Shown here piece after piece: positions 19,601 to 29,784 of a stretch of 35,606 nt of DNA. Under the pieces are notes generated by a model, which worked only from the letters and a program-made list of their open reading frames with translations, ran no database searches and was not told the DNA's origin. Source of the DNA: Utricularia gibba (taxonomy: Eukaryota; Streptophyta; Magnoliopsida; Lamiales; Lentibulariaceae); assembly GCA_002189035.1 (NCBI GenBank), contig NEEC01000132.1, positions 1-35,606 on the forward strand, read 5' to 3'. Numbering within the stretch: the first letter of the stretch is position 1; every line of letters begins with the position of its first letter. A program made the translations under genes and the position numbers.

Positions 19601-20429
19601 GCAAGCAAACATGGCTTCACTACAGATCCTTAACCACAAGCACCTATACGTGTACACTTTACTCTAACATGAAAATAAATACGAAAAATAAGGAAAAATA
19701 CAAAAGAAAACTAGTCCAAAGATGTCTATAATGGTTGAGAGAGTGGGATATATATAGGAGAAAAGATTCATGTCTTCGTATTGGACTTAGATGATGGGTT
19801 TGGATAAAATATTCTATCCAAATATTTTATTTAGACATTCCAAGATTATTTTCAAATATTTATCTTATTCATGAATCTTTCACCAAATCTATAAATTATT
19901 GGATCTTGTTTTTTCCTCAAATTGATCCAAAGATACTTTAAAAATCTATAAAATACAATTTCTCTTCAAAAAAATCAAGGTAGTGTAAAAGATGTAAAAT
20001 CAATTGAAAATAATGAGAAAGTGGAGTATAACGTAAGAAAAACAACACTCAAGATTAATGAAAGAATATGTTTTGGAATGATACAAAATCACTTATCGAC
20101 TTTGAGGCTATGGCCAAAAGATGTAATAATTTTTACACGTCAACCATTAGGAATGGCAAATAAATGAAACCATTAGATATCCTACCCTTCCCAAATTGTG
20201 AGTGTTGGATTTTTCATGGGTTTAGAGAGGGTGAGGGTTTGAAAATTTCCAACACATGGTGAGGTCGGGTGAATGTGGAGTTATTATTAAGTTTGTGCCC
20301 ATGCCATTGCCATTAACTAATTCTAAAATAATACATTGTATATTGATATATATTATATATAATATCATGCTATTTAATTAAAGCTCAAATTCGTGTTCAA
20401 GCCCAAATAGAAATTTAAGTCCATTTTGT
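16611..20429. other. AT-rich intergenic block without recognised genes
   Basis: Composition drops sharply to very AT-rich from about 16620 to 18850 and stays AT-rich to the LTR of copia D. Six-frame reading gives only short frames of Lys/Ile/Asn/Phe-rich peptides that match no family I know. A TA dinucleotide run lies near 17131-17152. A TATAAATAGAG at 17957-17967 and a hybrid-looking 'GTTTGTGCCCATGCCATTGCC' tract near 20291 are isolated. It is probably very old transposon debris. Confidence 0.6.
17131..17152. repeat. AT dinucleotide microsatellite
   Basis: About ten consecutive TA units inside the AT-rich block. Confidence 0.9.
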
Positions 20430-20705
20430 TGTTGGATGATGAAGTTGGAGAAATCAAGATGAATGCTGATCATTATGGGAGAAGATGCTGTCAAAAGGAG
20501 GCTGATTAGTAGCAACTGTTATGGTTATTGAGAGTAGTTATATTTGGATAGAATTAATGTAATAAACTGATATGGTTAAGGTTTAGAAACAGTAGTGTCT
20601 TGTGTGTGATAGTATAAGTACGTCATTGCTTTTGTAAGAAAGGTTGGCCGTTTATAAATGAAAGCAAAAAAAAGTTATGTAATTTTGATCCCTTCCTCTA
20701 TGACA
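20430..20705 (+). repeat. Probable 5' LTR of copia D
   Basis: Bounded by TG and ACA and placed directly before the initiator-tRNA-type PBS. The left end could also be the TGTTG at 20427. Confidence 0.55.
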
Positions 20706-20706
20706 G

Positions 20707-20718
20707 TTGAATCAGAGC
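20707..20718 (+). other. Primer binding site of copia D
   Basis: TTGAATCAGAGC resembles the initiator-methionine tRNA PBS TGGTATCAGAGC used by most plant copia elements, with two to three changes. Confidence 0.6.
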
Positions 20719-20735
20719 AGGTTTTCGGAAAGAAG

Positions 20736-21690
20736 ATGGCAACTAGTGATTGCTTAGGAGGATCAGAGTAATTCCCATTCCCATTCCCATTGTTGATAAA
20801 AGAGAATTACTATTGGAAAATCCGAATGCAAACGATATTTGGTGTGTAGGAAGTTTAGGAAGTAGTTCGAAATGGGATTACACCCATGTCTAATGCTGCA
20901 ACTCTGAGAAGAGACAAGAAGGTCTTATTGATTATTCACCAAGCACTGAATGAGAAGTACTTTAAGATGGTCTCCAAGGCAACTTCATCAAAATATGCAT
21001 GGGACTCCTTTATTGCTGCATTCTTAGGTGTAGATGAGGTGAAACGGGTGAAACTTCAAACTCTAACGGCTGAGTTTGTAGGCTTGAAACAAGAGCTTGA
21101 GGAAAGTGTGAATCACTATGTCATTAGAATGCAAAGTTTGCAAACCAGGTGAACTATTTTGATGAAACGGCCGTTGAAGTAAGGATTGTGGAGAAAGTCC
21201 TCCATTCATTGGATAAGAAATTTATCTTTGTGGTGGTTTCCATTGAGGAAGCAACTGATTGAAACATATTGACAGTTGATGAATTAAGAGGGTCATTACA
21301 AGCATATGAAGAGAGGCTTAAAGATGATGATGAACTTCATCTACCAAATTGCTACACCTCAATGTTGCAGGTTTGGGAAGAGGTGAGAAAAAGTAGCATA
21401 GTCCTCGTGGAAATTGGAGAGGATGTGGCTATTGCAGGGGTTCTGGATGTTTTAATATATCCAATAACCATCAGGACATGATCTCCATCACATAATGGAG
21501 ACAGTGGAAATAATTAGAAAGGCCGAGGTAGAGGATTCTTCAAGAACAACTCCAAAAACTCTGCTAAAAATAATTATCAGAAAAAGAAGGCAAACATTGA
21601 GTGCTACAACTGCCATAAGATGGGTCATTCTTCATGGGAGTGTTATCAAGAAAAACAAGACCAAAGTAATCTTACTGAAGGAGTGCAAGA
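20736..21690 (+). pseudogene. Gag of copia D
   Basis: A start at 20736 opens MATSDCLGGSE then a stop; the family reading resumes in other frames. NAATLRRDKKVLLIIHQALN, AWDSFIAAFLGVDEVKRVKL and SVNHYVIRMQSLQTR are the UBN2-type copia gag core (20886-21152). A frame change leads to VEVRIVEKVLHSLDKKFIFV, TVDELRGSLQAYEERLKDDD and a CX2CX4HX4C zinc knuckle (CYNCHKMGHSSWEC, 21602-21643). At least three frame breaks and an internal TGA near 21259 show decay. Confidence 0.9.
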
Positions 21691-21725
21691 AATGGAGTCT
21701 TAGTAGATTGATGAATAACCGATTT

Positions 21726-23276
21726 TGCTAATGGCCAAGGAAGATGATCAAAGGTGTTCAAACACTTGGTATCTGGGTACTGGAGCCATGAATCACATGT
21801 GAGGCCAGAAAACTTCATTTTCTAACATAAAAAAGGATCGAGGAGGCTTCATCTCACTTGCAGATGCATTGAAATCGGTAGTGGGAGGCAAAGGGAGTTT
21901 TACTCTTTGTATGAGGAATGGTAATTTTGTCTCCGATGCTAATGTATTATATGTTCATAATCTTAAGAACAACATTCTGAGCCTTTGACAGTTTATAGAG
22001 AATGGATGTGATTTTTCTACACAAAACAAGTGCCTAAATTTGATTGATCAGGATGGAAGAGCAATTTTCACAATCAAAATGCAAGTAAATAGGATGTTCC
22101 CCCTAAAGCTTCAAGTGGTTACTCCCATGTGTCTTAAAGCATGTTTTGATCATCAAGATTGGTCATAGCATTTGAGACTTGGGCACATCAACTTCGAGAG
22201 GCTGAAGACGATGAGTCAGAAACAACTTGTGAAAGGCCTTCCTCATATTGATCATCCTGGTGCGGAGTTTGTATTTTTTGGAAGCAACCAAGAGCAAAGA
22301 TCTCAAAGATGAAGGAATTTTGAGGAAGTTAGCCACTTGAATTGATCTATAGTGATGTTTGTGGACCAATGAAACCAGAAACTTTGAGAGGAAATAAGTA
22401 TATTTTGCTCTTTATTGATGATTACAGCAAGAAGACATGGATTTATATCTTAAAATTTAAATCTGATGTGTTTCAGATTTTCTGTGAATACCAGGTAGTG
22501 GTATAGAGAGGCAAATTGGACTTTTAGTAAGAAGATTGAGACCAAGGGGAGAGTTCACTCCCAACACGTTTTGTTAGTATTGCAAAACCTAAGGCATTCA
22601 TCCTGAATTTTTTGCAGCAAGGAATTCACAAAAAAATAGGCTTGCAGAAAGGAAAACATCAAGAAAATATTGGATATGGTGAGAAGCTTACTAAAGACAA
22701 AAAGTATGTCGAAGGAACTTTGAGGAGAAACTGTTGTTCTGATAATTTATATTTTGAATAGGAACTCTTCTCGAAATTGAAAAACATGACCATCTATTTC
22801 ACACATGAAAGTCTTCCGATCAATTACATATGCTCATAAGGATGATATACTGAGAATCAAACTGGATGATAAATTACAAAAGCTTGTGTTTATTGGCTAT
22901 GACCAGACTTCAAAGAAGTACAAGCTATTTGATCTTGGAAGAAACAAATCCATCTCAAAAGAGATGTGGTTTTTAGTGAGTCCAAAAGTTGGGATTGAAA
23001 GTTTTTTGATAATCAACACACTTTCATTAATGATTCTCCATTTGATGATGATTTACAAGTTCCCATGGCTACACCTATTGATCCTGAAAATGTGAAAACA
23101 CCGGTAAGAGAGCAAGTCAGGAGAATTCCAAGGCACTTGGAAGATTTTGTGTATGACTTACCTTGATAGAGTCATGAATTTTTTCAAGAAGTTGGCAGTT
23201 TTAGTCACTTGTCTCTTTATAGAAACTGAACCTGTAGATTTCTTTGAAGCAGTTACGGAACCAGTATGGCAGGAAG
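21726..23276 (+). pseudogene. Protease and integrase of copia D
   Basis: The protease motif reads WYLGTGAMNHM at 21767, so the catalytic aspartate is glycine (21776-21778). The linker follows as LRLGHINFERLKTMSQKQLV, then integrase core LIYSDVCGPMKPETLRGN and LLFIDDYSRKTWIYILKFKS (about 22337-22470), RLAERK near 22640, and the C-terminal part VFRSITYAHK and KLVFIGYDQTSKKYKLFDLG (22805-22945). The RT entry is IETEPVDFFEAVTEPVWQE, cut at about 23276. Stops and frameshifts are frequent. Confidence 0.88.
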
Positions 23277-23460
23277 TAGAGGTGGGGTCGGTTCGAACTG
23301 GAACCGTACGGTTTCGGTTCGGTTCGGCATATTTGGAACCGTGGAACCGACAGTTCCGACCCGTGTGTGAGCTATATTGTTCACGGTTCTTCGGAACCGA
23401 AAAAAATTTAAAAAAAATCATAAAAAATTAAAAAATTAAAAAAAAATTAAAAAAAATAAA
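23277..23460 (+). mobile_element. hAT-like transposon terminal fragment
   Basis: TAGAGGTGGGGTCGGTTCG interrupts copia D coding and is followed by many GGAACCG/CGGTTC units and then an A-rich tail. Plant hAT elements commonly begin (C/T)AGAGGTGG and have such subterminal repeats. The opposite terminus and an 8-bp duplication were not found, so this is a fragment and the class is tentative. Confidence 0.45.
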
Positions 23461-23475
23461 TAAATGTATATTATT

Positions 23476-23545
23476 TCAAACACTTTTTTCAGACACCCAT
23501 ACGAATTACGACGGAAGTGGGTGCCTGAAAAATCTTCTCAAACAC
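23476..23545. repeat. MITE-like hairpin flanked by 8-bp direct repeats
   Basis: TCAAACAC occurs at 23476-23483 and at 23538-23545. Between them, TTTTTTCAGACACCCA and TGGGTGCCTGAAAAAT form an imperfect inverted repeat (14 of 16 pairs) around an 18-nt centre. This is the layout of a tiny non-autonomous DNA transposon with an 8-bp target duplication, the hAT length. Confidence 0.5.
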
Positions 23546-23593
23546 CCCTTCCAAGACACATTAACGATAGATGTGGATGCAGCGGAGGGTACC

Positions 23594-24480
23594 TTAGTCA
23601 TGGGGCATGCGGGAGTGTGAAGCAGTAGCCATAAGAGTGTCCAGCTTCATGGAAAGCGCAGAAACCTGTTCCTGGAGACTCTGAATAGCTAGCAGCAGGG
23701 TGTGTTTGGTGGGGCTTGAAGGTGCAATGCTCAAGGGGATATCAGTTGGTGCACCATATGGATTCACAATGGAGGGGGGCATGGAAGTGATGGTACTCTT
23801 GGTACCCACTTGCATGAAAACAGCCTTCCCCTCAACCTCCTTCAGGTAGCTATAAGAAAACAAGTCATTCAAATCTAGATAACGGAAATGATCATCTATC
23901 TGAGGGGTCTGTTTGTCAAGGTTAACTTTGAGGTGTTGGGCGATCTTGGTGATGAGGGAAGCAATTGGGAGCACTCTTTCATTTTTGGCGGTGATGGAAT
24001 GCATTTGAGTGGCAATCCACCATCCCAAATTGATGGGGAGCTTCTTCATCATCGCCCACAAAAAGAACACGATCACCTTGGCAATGATGCTGGTGCCTTG
24101 TCAGGTTGCGCTGTAACAGCCTCCCAAATACCTGTTCAACAATAAAAGAGAAGGCCCTCAAGTAATGGGCCTTGAGTTTGCGTACAGAAAATGGGGCTCA
24201 CAGATAGACATGGAAGCATACACATTCAACACATTAAAATGCTCAAGATAATCAGAGAATGCTTGGAGGTAACGTGTAGTGGCTAAATTAGATTCAGAAA
24301 CAAAGCCTAAAGCCACATTAAAATCATTGATAGACATACGAAATTTTTTACCACCAAGGCGAAAAGAAATCAATTCCTCAGCAAGAGGATTACCAGCTAC
24401 ATCCTCAAACACAAAAGTAGTGTAAAATTCAAACACAAGTTTGGGATAAACCGGCAAGCTAATTTCAGAAAATTTACGCC
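23594..24480 (-). pseudogene. Third ORF of Athila element E (plant transposon protein family)
   Basis: Reads downward from about 24480: KLVFEFYTTFVFEDVAGNPL, RLGGKKFRMSINDFNVALGF, then a frame change to IVFFLWAMMKKLPINLGWWI, LPIASLITKIAQHLKVNLDK and a short heptad-like tail (LAIQSLQEQVSALSMKLDTL) at 23690-23620. Order and wording match the Athila ORF / 'putative plant transposon protein' family that often sits after pol. The role is unknown; the old label 'env-like' rests on position only. One frameshift lies at about 24080-24110. Confidence 0.7.
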
Positions 24481-24601
24481 ACTCAGGGGAAGCATCAATA
24501 AGCGATTAAGATCAGCAAGCAGATTCTGATGCACCAAAGTAGGTCATGGGTTGCCTCCCATGCAGCGCCAATTTATAGTCCTTGGCCGACTGTGACACCT
24601 G

Positions 24602-25880
24602 TTAATGAGCCTCGACTAGAAGTAAGCTGCACACACTGTGCGGCTTAAAATTCTCATAAAATGGCTTCAATTGGTGTCCATTCACCTTAATGCTTTTCCT
24701 TGTCTCAAATGAACGAATAATAACAGCAATAGAGGGAAAAACATTCACAACTTCATAAGGTCCAAGCCACTTAGAACGCAATTTACCGGGAAAGAGTTTC
24801 AATGTGGTATCAAACAAGAGAACTTTTTGACCTACTAAAAATTGCTTCCATGCAACTTACCATCATGGAAGCATTTTACCTTTTCCTTGTGCAAGAGCTG
24901 GTTAGTGTAGGCATTGAGGCGAATTTCCTCCAGCTCATTTACGTCTAAAAGTCTGTTCTCTCCTGCTTGATCGCTAGTCAGGTTGCATGACTTGACGGCC
25001 CAGTACGCCCTGTGATGTAATTCAAAGGATAGATGACATGCCTTATCATAGATCATTCGGTATGGAGACATTCCTATAGGATTCTCGTAAGCTGTACAGT
25101 ATGCCCATAGTGCATCATTGAGTCATAAGCTCCAATCTCGCCTATTTGGGTTTACTGTACGCTCCAAGATCCTTTTCACCTCTCTATTTGATACTTCCGC
25201 CATGCCATTTGTTTGAGGATGTCTAGCTGTGGACAGGCGGTGGTTGACTCCATATTTGGCCGATGCACTCTTGATGGCATGATTCACAAAATGGGTGACA
25301 TTATCTAAAATTATAATTTTGGGATGTCCAAACCTAGGAAACAAGATGTTTGTCAAGAAATTACCCATGGTTTTGGCATCATCCCTTTCACAAGCAATGG
25401 CTTCAACTCATTTGGAAACATAATCAACAGCAAGAAGGATGTAGAGCTTCCCTTGAGAAGGGGGAAATGGTCCCATGAAGTCGATGTCCCATGCATCAAA
25501 GATCTCATACATGATAATGGGTTGAATGGGCATTTGATCTCTATATCTCAAAATTTCACCTCTTTGACAATGTGGGCATGCCTTGCAATGAAGGTAGGCA
25601 TCCTTTAATATGGTACGCCAATAAAGTCCAGCTTCCAAGACCTTCTTTGCAGTAACTTTTGCACCAAAGTATCCACAGCAAGGTAGCTCATGACAATGTG
25701 AAAGGATAGAGTGCATTTCATCGAGGCACTTGGACGCATAGTGGATAACATGGGATTGTTTCTCCACCTTTTGTCTTGCACCTAGAGCTACATCACATGC
25801 ATCACACATTAGTTCAAATGGTAGATCCCAATTTGGAGCCTGAATATTGGGAGCTGAAACCAGCTTCTCTTTTAAAACAT
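24602..25880 (-). pseudogene. Integrase and remnant RNase H of element E
   Basis: The RNase H start is seen as DLPFELMCDACDVALGARQK and HVIHYASKCLDE. It then jumps directly to the integrase zinc finger (HSILSHCHELPCCGYFGAK, CKACPHCQRG), so the RNase H core is deleted at about 25715. The second finger histidine reads Y. The catalytic core follows: IDFMGPFPPSQGKLYILLAV, then IIILDNVTHF, HRLSTARHPQTNGMAEVSNR and VNPNRRDWSL (25368-25123). The C-terminal part follows: MSPYRMIYDKACHLSFELHH and LKLFPGKLRSKWLGPYEVVN (to 24602). Frames change at several points. Confidence 0.88.
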
Positions 25881-26760
25881 CAAAAGCATGCATGCATGCA
25901 TTTTTCATCAAAGTGAAACTCAACATCTTTATGCAATAAGGCACATAGAGGAGATGCAATTTTCGAAAAATCTTGAATAAACCTACGATAAAAATCAGCA
26001 TGTCCAAGGAAAGAACGTGCATCTCTCACACAAGTAGGATAAGGTAATTTTTGGATTACCTCAATCTTGGCCTTGTCAACCTCAATTCCCATTTGGGAAA
26101 CAACATGTCCTAAAATGATACCTTGTTCTACCATAAAGTGACATTTCTCATAATTCAAAACAAGGTTAGTCTCAACACAACGCTTCAAAATCAATGACAA
26201 GTTAGCAACACATTCATCAAAGCTATTTCCATAAACCGTAAAGTCATGCATAAAAACCTCAATAATATTCTCAACATATTCAGAAAAAATACTAACCGTG
26301 CATCTCTGAAATGTTGCTGGTGCATTGTAAAGTCTGAAGGGCATTTTATGGTAAGCAAAAGTTCCAAAAGGGCAAACGAAAACAACCTTAGGTTGATCCT
26401 CAAGAGCCACGGGTATTTGATGGAAACCGGAGTATCCATCCAAGCAATAATAATGGCTCTTTCCAGCAAGTCTTTCCAACATTTGGTCAATGAATGGAAG
26501 TAGGTAGTGGTCCTTCTTGGTGATTGCATTCAGCTTTCGGTAATCTACGCACATTCGCCAGCCATTTTGCACTCTTGTAGGCAGGAGTTCCCCTTGGTCA
26601 TTGGCCATGCATGTGATGCTTGTTTTCTTCGGGACAACCTGCACAGGGCTAACCCACTCACTATCAGATATAGGATAGATTATACCTGCGGCCAACAACT
26701 TCAGAATCTCCTTGACCACTTCAATCATAGGTGGATTCAATCTCCTCTAAGGTTGGCAAA
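25880..26760 (-). pseudogene. Reverse transcriptase of element E
   Basis: One open frame covers most of the domain: GIIYPISDSEWVSPVQVVPK, NGWRMCVDYRKLNAITKKDH, SGFHQIPVALEDQ, PFGTFAYHKMPFRLYNAPAT, then the catalytic box EVFMHDFTVYGNSFDE, then ILGHVVSQMGIEVDKAKIEV and FLGHADFYRRFIQDFSKIAS. The Athila box is normally FMDDF; here the first aspartate is histidine (26254-26240), which would abolish polymerase activity. The 'YCLDGYSGF' box keeps its aspartate. Confidence 0.92.
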
Positions 26761-27440
26761 TTGGCTTTGTTGCCTTCTCCAAATAAATGCGGTGTGTACA
26801 TATGGAGGGGCTTATGCCTTTAAAAACTGCCAATATCCACCCAATTGCGTGTTTGTGCTCCTGGAGCACACTCCTGAGTTTTTGCTCCTATTCAGGGGTT
26901 AGTGTACTAGAGATAATAACAGGTAAAGTCTCATTTTCGCCCAGAAATAAATATTTCAAATGCTCAGGGAGAGTTTTTAACTCTAGTAATGCGACATGAA
27001 TAACGGAAGGAATCAGCTGTTTCTTAGGCATTTCCAGACTCAGAAAAGCAACGTCAGAAAATTCAGGTTTTTTTCAGGAAAATGATCAAAATAACTTAAA
27101 AGTTCAGAATCAGAAAAAGAAATACGATCAGAATCAAAATTTTCAGTAAGGCATTTGAGCAAGGGATCTTTTTCATGGAGCATCACTAAGTGTTCTACAT
27201 CTGCGTCAGATGTAGATATTGAGAAAATCTCGTTAATCTGGTCCGGATATTGCATGGCTTTGTCCAGGCTGAAGTCAGCACCTACCCATGGAACTGTAGG
27301 GAAATTCTGCCGGCTTGGACGTCAATTTTGGTGCCTTCAGTAGCCATAAACGGTCGTCTCAAAATGATGGACTCCGAAATCATGGGATTTTCACTCTCCA
27401 TGGGAATAACTAAAAAGTCAGCAGGAAAAATCAAATCTTT

Positions 27441-28100
27441 TTAATGCACAAACACATCATCAACCCTACCATTAGGCTTCACATGTGATCTATCAGCCAA
27501 TTGACAAACTGATGCTCCTAAATCAGTAGGTTCAAGTTTACCTAGCTTAGATGCAAGATAAAGAGATCTAGGCATAACATTAACTGATGCTCCTAAATCA
27601 CACATGGCCATTGAAATTTTTGTCTCACCAATAGTAATAGGTATGGAAAACATACCTGAATCTTTACACTTTCGTGGAAGCCTTCTCTAAATAATTGCTG
27701 AAATATTTTCAGTCAAAGGAATTACCTCTTCCACTTTTTCCTTCTTCCTGGGGTCACATAAATCTTTCAGCATTTTCGCATATTTCGGCACTTGATCTAT
27801 CATGTCCAGCAAGGGAATATTCATGTTCACCTTCTTTATCACCTCCAGAAAGGCTTTTAGTCCATGTTTGTCCTTATTTTTCCTACGAAGTCTCATAGGG
27901 AAAAGAGGAGGAATGACTAGAGGCTTAGGTTGATCAATTTCTTGCGGCTCCTTCTCCTTCACTTCTTCAAGTGGCATTGGTACAGCAGTGTTATGGATTG
28001 GAGAATCATCAGGATTCTCTAAAATAATCTCATGATCCACGTCATCATCGTCGTCCAAGACTTCTAATTCTTTTTCTTCAGATCTGTCCACCTTAGTCAT
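27441..28100 (-). pseudogene. Gag-pol linker and protease of element E
   Basis: An acidic linker (VLDDDDDVDHEIILENP) leads to LKAFLEVIKKVNMNIPLLDM and VPKYAKMLKDLCDPRKKEKV, the Athila signature before the protease. After a stop, the protease reads SIPITIGETKISMAMCDLGA (active-site DLGAS), ASVNVMPRSLYLASKLG and VCQLADRSHVKPNGRVDDVF. A degenerate stretch from 27440 to 26760, with DADVEHLVMLHEKDPLLKCL at 27230-27130, joins it to RT. Confidence 0.85.
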
Positions 28101-28261
28101 GAACCATGAGTAAGGTTCCGATAGATCCTTCCCACTTCTTAAAGATAGTGCGTTGATGTGCTCTGGGTTCTTCAGTGGCTGGGATGGCAGTGCTCCTTGC
28201 GTCTCCTGTCAGTTCATGGCTTGAACCAGTGGGTAATCTGAGTTTGCATGCTTGTAATTCA

Positions 28262-29650
28262 TCCATCCATGTTTTTTTGAGCGGCATGCATCTTGGTGGT
28301 GCTCTCGGCAAGGGACTTCACCATGGACTTTAGATTCTGATTCGGCTGATAAGGAACAAGGGGTTGATCTGGAACTCCAGTGATTTGCAAAGGTTCAGAC
28401 GGAGCAGTGAGGGTTTTCTGAGGAACAGTAGAAGGGTTCCCTAGTGATGGGGCTTGACCAGGAGATACTGGTTGTCTCCAGCGGTAACTAGGGTGATCTC
28501 TTCTCGGCATTTGGTAGTTTCCGTAATTGTAGGTTCCTCCTTGGTTCTGATAGAAGGCGTTCGCCTCTTCTACTGGCATCTCATGTATCATAGGACTTGG
28601 ATAAGAAAGATGAGAGGTTGAAGATCCTTGATACATTCCTTGTTGTTAGAGAAGTGATTGGAAGCCAAGCTTCAAGGTATCACTCATAGTAGCAAGTTGA
28701 GTAAAAACTTTAGAGTTGTCCACTTCACGCACTGATTTGATAGGCTGAGAAATCTCTCCAGGTGCTCGATATGAGTGGTCATAACGGCTGGAAGGAGAAT
28801 AAGAGTTGGCAGCCATTTGTTCTATCAATCTTCGGGCGTCAGCGCTGTGGCGGTTCTCTAGTAATGACCCATTACAAGCGGCATCCATATTTCCTTTGAT
28901 CATGGGAGTCAGTCCTTCGTAAAAATGCTGTTAAAATTTGACCTTCAGTAAGTCCATTCTTTGGATAAGTATAACAGATCCGGTTGAATCTGTCATAATA
29001 CTCCCATAAATTCTCGCTTTCACTTTGTAGCATGGTAGCTAAAGCTCTTCTTCTGGCGGAGGCTCTTCCTAAGGGTGCATATCGATCAAGAAACTTCTGA
29101 ACCATTTGCTCCCAGGTTGCAATAGAGGATGGTGGTATTCCATACAGCCACTCCAAGGCTCGCTCAATGAGACTGAAAGGGAAGACCCGTAGCTTGACTT
29201 GGTTCTCCGTTACACCTTTTGGGCGCTTGGATGCACAAGCCATGTGCAACTCATTAAGATGACGATTTGGGTTGTCATTTTCTCTCCTGGCGAACTTAGG
29301 AAGTGTCTGGAACGAATATGGGCAAAGCTCAAAGTCCTCTTTTGCGTGAAAGATAATACAAAGTGATCGGTTAGCATGGTTGGCAATGATTTCTTCTTTT
29401 ATGGTTCTTAGTGCTGGGCCATGATTAGTGATCGGCAGAACTGGAAAAAATTATGGATGCTGTTGCTCCTGTTCTCCATGCATTGTGGGCACTCCAGTAG
29501 ATGGTTGATCATCCATTTCTTCGTCAGGAGATGAATTTGAAGTTAGTTCTCTCTTTTTTCGCCAGAAATGTTCGCTCAATCTCCGGATCTAAGGGACACA
29601 AGATATCTCGGTACGCTCTTAAGCTTCGGTGACACTTCGGTGGAGCTGAA
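28262..29650 (-). pseudogene. Gag of element E
   Basis: Starts around 29625 with LRAYRDILCPLDPEIERTFL, an Athila gag beginning, then a frame change. The core is KLRVFPFSLIERALEWLYGI, IATWEQMVQKFLDRYAPLGR and LWEYYDRFNRICYTYPKNGL (29249-28930). It continues after a frameshift at about 28930 as MIKGNMDAACNGSLLENRHS and LIEQMAANSYSPSSRYDHSY, then a Gln/Pro/Tyr-rich tail to about 28262. No intact zinc knuckle was seen. Confidence 0.88.
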
Positions 29651-29766
29651 TGCATAAAAACAAAGAAAAAGAATAGCAAAACAGAAATAAAAGGAAAACA
29701 AGAAGATAGAAAGAAAAAGAAAAGAAAAAAAAAACTATACACAACACTAAACACAAAGCTACTTAA

Positions 29767-29784
29767 CTCCCTGGCACGGTGCCA
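29767..29784 (-). other. Primer binding site of element E
   Basis: TGGCACCGTGCCAGGGAG on the minus strand resembles the TGGCGCCGTTGCCGGGGA that follows Athila 5' LTRs. It sets the 5' LTR end just right of 29785. Confidence 0.65.

Larger units (their letters stand above)
20430..23276 (+). mobile_element. Ty1/copia element D, truncated in RT
   Basis: A probable 5' LTR (20430 TGTTGG to 20705 TGACA) is followed by the PBS-like TTGAATCAGAGC, then gag, protease, integrase and the first codons of the RT region, all on plus. Coding ends at about 23276, where a hAT-like piece begins. No 3' LTR is present, so the LTR start is not confirmed by a second copy. Confidence 0.8.

Noticed and set aside
23147-23431. 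Open frame across copia D and the GGAACCG-rich DNA
   Set aside because: It joins the copia RT entry to repeat DNA of another element. The Gly/Arg/Thr run is a product of the repeat, not a protein domain.
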